A stretch of 25,009 nucleotides of DNA, from positions 1 to 25,009 of the forward strand of contig JAHIOY010000066.1 in the NCBI GenBank assembly GCA_018894495.1. Reading direction: 5' to 3'. Made by a program: the position numbers and the translations under genes. This document shows, piece after piece, positions 20,465-25,009 of this stretch. This DNA comes from Patescibacteria group bacterium (GTDB lineage: Bacteria; Patescibacteriota; Minisyncoccia; Minisyncoccales; JAHIOY01). Position 1 is the first letter of the stretch. Each line of letters starts with the position of its first letter. The notes below the pieces were generated by a model. The model did no database searches. It saw nothing but the letters and a program-made list of their open reading frames with translations, and was not told the DNA's origin.

Positions 20465-21118
20465 TTATAAATCGTCAAAAATTATTGGTATTTTCTTTTT
20501 AAGGTCTTCTAATAAATTTTTCATAACCTGCCTGATTTCCCAATGAGCGTCCGGAGCCGTTCTCACTTTAAAAATATGACGCCACTCTCTAAAATTTGCC
20601 GTTACTACAATTTGCGCCTTAATCCCATTTGGCAAAACCTGTCTCGCGTCCTGGCGAATCCAACCGGCTTTCCTTAATCCGCGATACATCTGTTCATTTA
20701 AATCCATCCAATCCTGAAAGGAAACCTTGAGTTTTATGCCATTAGGCAAATTGAGTTCAACCAATTTTTCGTCTTTGTCTTGAGCGGGCGGAATAACAAC
20801 TTTAAAATCGCCGCCATCAACGTATCTTGTTGACTCTTGGGTAAAAGAAGCTAAGCGATGGCGGACGAGCTCATGGGTAAAACCGCGGCTTACATTGTTG
20901 AATTCAACAGTCATGCAGGAATGTTCCAAAACCGACTCGTGGCCCCGTTCTCTGAGCATTTTCACAAATCTGGCTGCTGAATCGTTAGTAATTTGAGCCC
21001 GACTTTGATAAGAAGTTCGGCCGGCTAATTCAATTAACTGTAAAGAGTTCTCGCCTCCAATTCCCGCCATAATCGCCAAAATTCTGTGGCTTCCCTGATT
21101 TTTTAGGATTTGAGCCAT
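20465..21118 (-). CDS. thyX: Flavin-dependent thymidylate synthase
   Basis: 217-residue ThyX, which makes dTMP from dUMP using methylenetetrahydrofolate, FAD and NADPH. The signature RHRxxSxxxxSxR is complete: R86, H87, R88, S91, S96, R98 in RHRLASFTQESTR. The HESVLEHSCMTVEF block (60-73) and the C-terminal EWRHIFKVRT with DAHWEIRQ are typical. ThyX replaces ThyA, which is not seen. It is followed by the gatB palindrome and preceded by tmk 30 bases upstream on the same strand, so the two act in order in one pathway. Confidence 0.96.
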   Translation of the reverse strand: MAQILKNQGSHRILAIMAGIGGENSLQLIELAGRTSYQSRAQITNDSAARFVKMLRERGHESVLEHSCMTVEFNNVSRGFTHELVRHRLASFTQESTRYVDGGDFKVVIPPAQDKDEKLVELNLPNGIKLKVSFQDWMDLNEQMYRGLRKAGWIRQDARQVLPNGIKAQIVVTANFREWRHIFKVRTAPDAHWEIRQVMKNLLEDLKKKIPIIFDDL

Positions 21119-21148
21119 TGTTTTAAAATTTGAAAAATTTTAGAAAAT

Positions 21149-21751
21149 TTATATATAAATAATTTTTTTAATCTGGGAAAATACTTCTTCCCTCGATTTC
21201 TCTCCGTCAATGAGATAGACATTTTCAAATTTTTTTGCCAATTTTTCATAATTTGCCCAGACCTTTGCCAAAACCTCTTCTTTTTCAAAAAGGGTGAGTT
21301 CAAATCGATCTTTTTTTATTCTTTCAACGCAACTTTTAGGAGAGACCTTTAGAAAAAAAGTTAAGTCCGGCAAAAGAAATTTGTTATTTATCTCAATCAA
21401 CCAGTCGAGGTCTTTGATTTGCAAATTTCCATAAGCCATTGTTGAAAAAAAATATCTATCAGAAATGACGTTGATTCCCCTTTTCAGCAAAGGGCTCACT
21501 TCTTTTTCTAAATGATAAGCCCGGTCAGCTGAAAATAAAAGTTGAAGGCATTCTGGCGAAGATTTCCAATCGTGAGTGAGCTGGCTTTTGATTAGTCCTC
21601 CAATTAAACCCGAAGTTGGCTCTTTTGTAATATGAGTTCTTTTCCCTTTATTATTTAAATATTCAGCAAGCAAATTCACCTGAGTGGAATTCCCGGCACC
21701 ATCAAGTGAATCAAAAACAATAAATTTTCCCGAGTATGGATTTTTTTTCAC
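21149..21751 (-). CDS. tmk: Thymidylate kinase with altered P-loop
   Basis: 200-residue dTMP kinase. The start is GTG at 21751, with GGGG just before it. FIVFDSLDGAGNSTQ (residues 10-24) is the P-loop, but the conserved lysine is asparagine (N21, codon AAT). DRYFFSTMAYGN (about 95-106; the DRY motif) and a thymidylate-kinase-type LID/C-terminal region (KKDRFE...) are present. Loss of the lysine usually cripples ATP binding, so either activity is reduced, another residue compensates, or this is a lineage-specific variant. It sits between thyX and an AbiEii-like gene. A long hairpin (21762-21842) precedes it. Confidence 0.88.
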   Translation of the reverse strand: MKKNPYSGKFIVFDSLDGAGNSTQVNLLAEYLNNKGKRTHITKEPTSGLIGGLIKSQLTHDWKSSPECLQLLFSADRAYHLEKEVSPLLKRGINVISDRYFFSTMAYGNLQIKDLDWLIEINNKFLLPDLTFFLKVSPKSCVERIKKDRFELTLFEKEEVLAKVWANYEKLAKKFENVYLIDGEKSREEVFSQIKKIIYI

Positions 21752-21761
21752 CCCGTTAGAA

Positions 21762-21842
21762 GTCTGTCTTTATACGATTAAACAGGTTTTTATTTCTGAA
21801 TTTTTCAAATTCCGAAATAAAGAACATCGCTTTCAGACAGAC
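21762..21842. repeat. 81-base hairpin between the AbiEii-like gene and tmk
   Basis: Outer arms GTCTGTCT/AGACAGAC, inner arms TTTATTTC-T-GAATTT / AAATTC-C-GAAATAAA around TTC (14 pairs with one mismatch). Fills most of the 102-base gap upstream of tmk. Could be a leader structure or a dispersed repeat; no second copy seen here. Confidence 0.75.
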
Positions 21843-21853
21843 CTATATTTTTT

Positions 21854-22483
21854 CTATTTTTTATATCTTTTAACCTCTTTTTCCAAAAATTCTTTGATTT
21901 CTTGCGACTGAAAACTTTTCTCTAAAAAATCTATTTTAAGCTCTTCTAAAACATTGAAATAAATTAACTGTCCTAAAAATAATTTCTCTGAAAAAAGTCC
22001 TTGAAACTTTTTCTGGGCATCGCGAATAATTCTCTCCAAATTATGACCCCTCTTAATTATGAAAAATAAATCAACATAATCCCGCCAAACTGGACGTCTG
22101 CCGAGGGTGTAAGATTTGTCGGCTGCAATATCTTTCCAATCAAAAATAGAAATTGAGGAAGTTTTAATTATTCTATAAAGCGGCCTGAATGGGTAGTAAA
22201 AAAATGTAACTTTAATGTCTTGGGGAGTAAAAAAGGTCAGTTCATTTTCTGATTCTTGAATTACCTTTATTTTTTTACTAAAAATTTTTCCAATTTCCCA
22301 GGATAAATTCACAGGGATTTTCTTTGAGGTAAAAATATCAAAATCATAAGACCTCCTGTGCCTCAACTGAAAAGCCAGGGCCGTGCCTCCAGCCATAATT
22401 CCGATTTGCTTTAGAACTTTTAGTTTAGTGAAAACCGATTTTTGATTAGGGGTTAAAACCTCATTAATATAAAGTTGCGACAT
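21854..22483 (-). CDS. AbiEii/AbiGii-type nucleotidyltransferase (toxin-like)
   Basis: 209 residues. IMAGGTALAFQLRHRRSYDFDIF (about residues 29-51) contains the GG and DxD motif of the nucleotidyltransferase fold used by AbiEii toxins (type IV toxin-antitoxin and abortive infection systems). WKDIAADKSYTLGRRPVWRDYVDLFFII (about 115-142) is the second family block. AbiEii-like enzymes can transfer nucleotides to RNA; the target here is unknown. It overlaps the upstream DUF6922 gene by 20 bases, as in toxin-antitoxin pairs. Confidence 0.87.
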   Translation of the reverse strand: MSQLYINEVLTPNQKSVFTKLKVLKQIGIMAGGTALAFQLRHRRSYDFDIFTSKKIPVNLSWEIGKIFSKKIKVIQESENELTFFTPQDIKVTFFYYPFRPLYRIIKTSSISIFDWKDIAADKSYTLGRRPVWRDYVDLFFIIKRGHNLERIIRDAQKKFQGLFSEKLFLGQLIYFNVLEELKIDFLEKSFQSQEIKEFLEKEVKRYKK

Positions 22484-22802
22484 ATTTTTCGGGAAATAAG
22501 GTTTTCCCTTTTATATCTAAAATTATTTTCTTAATAAAATTGAAGTTTTGCGGGGTATAGATTTTCATTGGATTTTTTTTAAAAATCTCTCTCACCTGTT
22601 TTCTGGAGTAAATCTTAAATAGTAAAGATATGTCTTTTAAATCGCCATACATTAAGACCTGATGAATAATATAGTTTTTATCTTTCTCCCAATCAAGTTT
22701 TTTTATATTACAAGACCATAAAATTCCCTGCCAATTTTTAGGAATCGGGGGAAAAGTTTTTTTGAAAGATTTTAATCTTTGTCTATTTTGTATTTTGTTC
22801 AT
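22464..22802 (-). CDS. DUF6922-like protein, probable partner of the AbiEii-type enzyme
   Basis: 112 residues. ILWSCNIKKLDWEKDKNYIIHQVLMYGDLKDISLLFKIYSRKQV (about residues 27-70 in extent) fits the small DUF6922-type proteins found just upstream of AbiEii-like nucleotidyltransferases: an F/LWDxxxxxLDWxKxxxxII core followed by YGDxxDxxxLxxxY. No HTH that I can be sure of. The 20-base overlap with the next gene suggests translational coupling. Likely acts as antitoxin, by context only. Confidence 0.75.
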   Translation of the reverse strand: MNKIQNRQRLKSFKKTFPPIPKNWQGILWSCNIKKLDWEKDKNYIIHQVLMYGDLKDISLLFKIYSRKQVREIFKKNPMKIYTPQNFNFIKKIILDIKGKTLFPEKYVATLY

Positions 22803-22844
22803 AATTCTTTTATTTTATTTCTTCTTATATTTTTTCTATTTTTT

Positions 22845-24653
22845 TCAAACTTTTGGCAAGGTTAAGCCCTCTTGTTTTTGATATTTTCCCTTTCTGTCTT
22901 CGTAGGAAATTTCGCAGGGCTCGCTTCCTCTGATAAATATGATTTGACAAATACCTTCTTCTGCGTAAATTTTTGCCGGCAAGGGAGTGGTGTTTGAAAT
23001 TTCAACCGTAACATAGCCCTGCCAGCAATTGCTTGACCAACAAGCCTTGCCTTCTCTTCTAACATAGAGGGTGTGATTGGGAACGGTTACATCGTAGACA
23101 AAACCATCGTAATCTATTTTTGAAAATGAATTCTTATAAATCTTTGGGGTGAGATGTCTCTTGCTTATGCGAATTTTATATATATCATAATTGGGCTTTA
23201 TTAAATGACCTCTCAATTTTCTAACTGGAAAATCCTCTTTTGATATTCGCCTTACTATTGCCACCCAGCCACATTTTAATATTATTTCTTGTAAATCATC
23301 AGCTAATCTTTTAGAAGAAGTTGTAAAGGTGAGAGTCTGAGCATTTCCATCTCCTAACAAAATTGCTTCTAATAAAATTTTTAATTGCTCAAGCGGTAAA
23401 GATTTAATTTCTTTTGGAACAAATTTTTCAGGAGCATGACCAAATTGAAAAAGATAGGAGCAAAGCTGTTTGTTAATTATGGTAAAGCCTGTATTAGTTG
23501 GAAGGTAGTGAAAAGGAAGTTTCTTTAGCCAACTTTCTATTGTTGCTTTGGTATCCTTTTTAAATGCGGCAATTTTGACTATGTAATCGCCTGATCTTGA
23601 TTTATAAGCACTTCCCTCAGCGCACCATATCCCAAAGAACCTTAACCAATCATTTATAGGGATTTTGAGAGGAGAAAGAAAAAACGATAATTCTTTCTCT
23701 GGATAAACTTTTTCCCAGAGAGAAACTTTTATACTATGCCTGTTTATGATTTCTCTTTCGTATTCCCTTTGGAGATATCCTTGATTTTCTAATTTGGCTA
23801 AAGTCCATAAAAATTTTCTCGGCTTAATTTCCTCGCCACAATTTTCATATAACTCTTTGGTGGTTAAGGTATTGCTGCCCAAATCGTTTAAAATTTCTTT
23901 CTTGAGGATGTAACTTGGAAAAAATTTTTTATCTAATTCAATTGCTGGCAATTCAAAGTAATCTATTTTATTGCCTTTCCAAATCGCATCCCTCTTTAAT
24001 TCGTAATTATACTTCTTGTAAACCTCTTGAGCTGGTATAAACTCAAATTCTTTTCTCCATCTATTCCTCACTAAAAGCAAATGGGTTGAGGTTACTGCCA
24101 AATCTATATTTCTGCCCAAAATTCTTATGAGTTTTCCCTTATAGGAAAATTTATGAAATTTTAAAATTTTCTGGTATTCAAGTTCTTCTTTTTTATTTAG
24201 AGTAGCAATACTCTCTGTTCCTTTTAATTCATAAAATCTTTTCCAACCATCTAAGGTTAATATTTCTGTCTTTTCATCATAGCAGGGCTCCAATGGCGTA
24301 ACATTAACTATAATTCCGCAACGGGCATAGGTGGATTTTCCGAGACAGATGCCGATGACGTCTCTCGGAATCTTGAAATATTCAATGCTTCGGCCCAAGA
24401 CAAATGAATTGGGAGGAATTATACACACCTTGCCTTTGAAGTCCACGAATGATTTTGGGTCAAAATTTTTAGGGTCAACTATGGCATTATTGACATTAGT
24501 GAAAATCTTAAAATCATCGGCTATTCTAAAATCATAGCCGTAAGATGAAGCGCCAAAAGAAATCACTCCCTTTCTGACTTGGGACGCGGTAAAGGGCGCA
24601 ATCATTCCATATTTCTTCACATATTCTTTTATTTCTTTATCTGAAAGAACCAT
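22845..24653 (-). CDS. dcd: dCTP deaminase interrupted by an intein
   Basis: 602-residue precursor. The N-extein is residues 1-123, ending GKSTYARCGIIVNVTPLEP (the substrate-binding motif with the conserved serine and arginine). The intein is 124-542. The C-extein is 543-602, beginning CWQGYVTVEISNTTPLPAKIYA, with the catalytic glutamate in TVEISN. Splicing would give a 183-residue enzyme, normal for dCTP deaminase. Where family members usually have E or G after LEP there is cysteine, as splicing needs. The product deaminates dCTP to dUTP (or dUMP in bifunctional forms; not decidable here), feeding ThyX and Tmk in the same cluster. Start ATG 24653 is preceded by a hairpin repeat and rplK. Confidence 0.96.
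   Translation of the reverse strand: MVLSDKEIKEYVKKYGMIAPFTASQVRKGVISFGASSYGYDFRIADDFKIFTNVNNAIVDPKNFDPKSFVDFKGKVCIIPPNSFVLGRSIEYFKIPRDVIGICLGKSTYARCGIIVNVTPLEPCYDEKTEILTLDGWKRFYELKGTESIATLNKKEELEYQKILKFHKFSYKGKLIRILGRNIDLAVTSTHLLLVRNRWRKEFEFIPAQEVYKKYNYELKRDAIWKGNKIDYFELPAIELDKKFFPSYILKKEILNDLGSNTLTTKELYENCGEEIKPRKFLWTLAKLENQGYLQREYEREIINRHSIKVSLWEKVYPEKELSFFLSPLKIPINDWLRFFGIWCAEGSAYKSRSGDYIVKIAAFKKDTKATIESWLKKLPFHYLPTNTGFTIINKQLCSYLFQFGHAPEKFVPKEIKSLPLEQLKILLEAILLGDGNAQTLTFTTSSKRLADDLQEIILKCGWVAIVRRISKEDFPVRKLRGHLIKPNYDIYKIRISKRHLTPKIYKNSFSKIDYDGFVYDVTVPNHTLYVRREGKACWSSNCWQGYVTVEISNTTPLPAKIYAEEGICQIIFIRGSEPCEISYEDRKGKYQKQEGLTLPKV
23028..24284 (-). mobile_element. Intein with DOD homing endonuclease inside dcd
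   Basis: 419 residues (precursor 124-542). Block A begins CYDEKTEILTLDGW; block B is DLAVTSTHLLLV with T188 and H191; blocks F and G are VYDVTVPNHTLYV (521-531 or so) and ACWSSN, ending Ser-Asn with the next residue Cys. The penultimate residue is serine instead of the usual histidine. The endonuclease motifs are WLRFFGIWCAEGSAY (about 336-350) and LLEAILLGDGNA (about 427-438), each with an acidic residue. Residues about 250-300 look like a winged-helix insert. Both splicing and endonuclease parts look intact, so it may still be mobile. Confidence 0.95.
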
Positions 24654-24660
24654 ATTAATA

Positions 24661-24756
24661 AATCAACGAATAACGAATTCTTTACGAATATACGAATTTA
24701 AAAACTATATTATTCGTTATTCGTAAATTCGTAACATATTCGCTATTCGCTGATTT
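24661..24756. repeat. Hairpin repeat AATCAACGAATA...TATTCGCTGATTT, copy at the end of rplK
   Basis: 96 bases, ends identical to the copy after thrS (15034-15156). On the minus strand it supplies the last codons (ISE) and the TAG stop of rplK (24743-24745) and runs to 7 bases before the dcd ATG. Confidence 0.85.
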
Positions 24757-25009
24757 CTATTCCCATATTTTTGGCCGTGCCCTCTATGATTTTGACAGCC
24801 GCTTCAATGTCTTCGGTATTTAGGTCAGGCATTTTTTGTTCAGCGATTTTTTTCAATTGCTCTCTGGTGATTTTACCAACTTTTTTCTTATTTGGCTCTC
24901 CCGACCCCTTTTCGATGCCGGCTGCTTTTTTGAGCAATTCAGAGGCCGGCGGCTGCTTCATTTTTAAATCATAAGTCCTGTCCTCATAAATGGTAATTTC
25001 AATCGGAAC
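24743..25009 (-). CDS. rplK: 50S ribosomal protein uL11, 3' part only
   Basis: C-terminal 88 residues of uL11; the gene begins beyond the window. VPIEITIYEDRTYDLKMKQP leads into the conserved KKAAGIEKGSGEPNKKKVGKI and KMPDLNTEDIEAAVKIIEGTAKNMGIEI blocks, the RNA-binding domain that holds the GTPase centre of 23S rRNA. The last three residues and the stop come from a dispersed hairpin repeat. An internal ATG at 24961 is not the start. Confidence 0.95.
   Translation of the reverse strand, partial: VPIEITIYEDRTYDLKMKQPPASELLKKAAGIEKGSGEPNKKKVGKITREQLKKIAEQKMPDLNTEDIEAAVKIIEGTAKNMGIEISE

Overview
The window is a piece of an AT-rich bacterial chromosome that looks like a member of the Candidate Phyla Radiation (Patescibacteria, most like Parcubacteria). 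The grounds are a 16S rRNA gene split by self-splicing introns, divergent positions in otherwise conserved 16S regions, a threonyl-tRNA synthetase without a TGS domain, a MiaB without a TRAM domain, secreted proteins of types common in Parcubacteria (GNVGIG stalk plus fibronectin III; DUF5667), and many small AT-rich hairpin repeats. The genetic code is standard (TAA, TAG and TGA all end genes). The phylum call is an inference; no database was searched.

Layout. (1) 1-3291, minus: 5' two thirds of a 16S rRNA gene with its leader, interrupted by two group I introns that each carry a LAGLIDADG homing endonuclease, and carrying two extra AT-rich hairpins in V1 and V2. (2) 3307-5156, minus: translation and RNA-processing genes rpsP, rnc, nusB, rpmF. 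(3) 5311-6757: a small accessory islet with a DUF4258/DUF2283 pair (the first gene broken by a stop codon), a HicBA toxin-antitoxin pair, and the remnant of a REP-associated (Y1) transposase with its repeats. (4) 6881-9170, minus: a secreted fibronectin III protein, a small one-pass membrane protein, and rnhB. (5) 9354-18770, plus: a pentapeptide-repeat protein, dnaE, thrS, a secreted Kazal-domain protein, miaB, miaA. (6) 18812-25009, minus: gatB, thyX, tmk, an AbiEii-type nucleotidyltransferase with its DUF6922 partner, dcd interrupted by an intein, and the 3' end of rplK.

How the genes work together. dcd, thyX and tmk form a cluster for making thymidine nucleotides (dCTP to dUMP/dUTP to dTMP to dTDP), with a toxin-antitoxin-like pair inserted in the middle. 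miaB and miaA overlap by ATGA and make the hypermodified A37 of tRNA. nusB and rnc overlap by ATGA, and both act on rRNA (antitermination and processing); the 16S leader carries a boxA-like site.

The most unusual theme is the density and placement of small palindromic repeats. Besides sitting at gene ends and just before start codons, they lie inside conserved genes without breaking the frame: rnhB (two), gatB (two sites), thrS (one or two), miaA (one or two), and two in the 16S rRNA itself. This resembles the Rickettsia palindromic elements in behaviour, but several unrelated sequence families are involved. With two homing introns, one intein and a dead REP transposase, this 25 kb piece of a supposedly streamlined genome is unusually loaded with self-inserting DNA.
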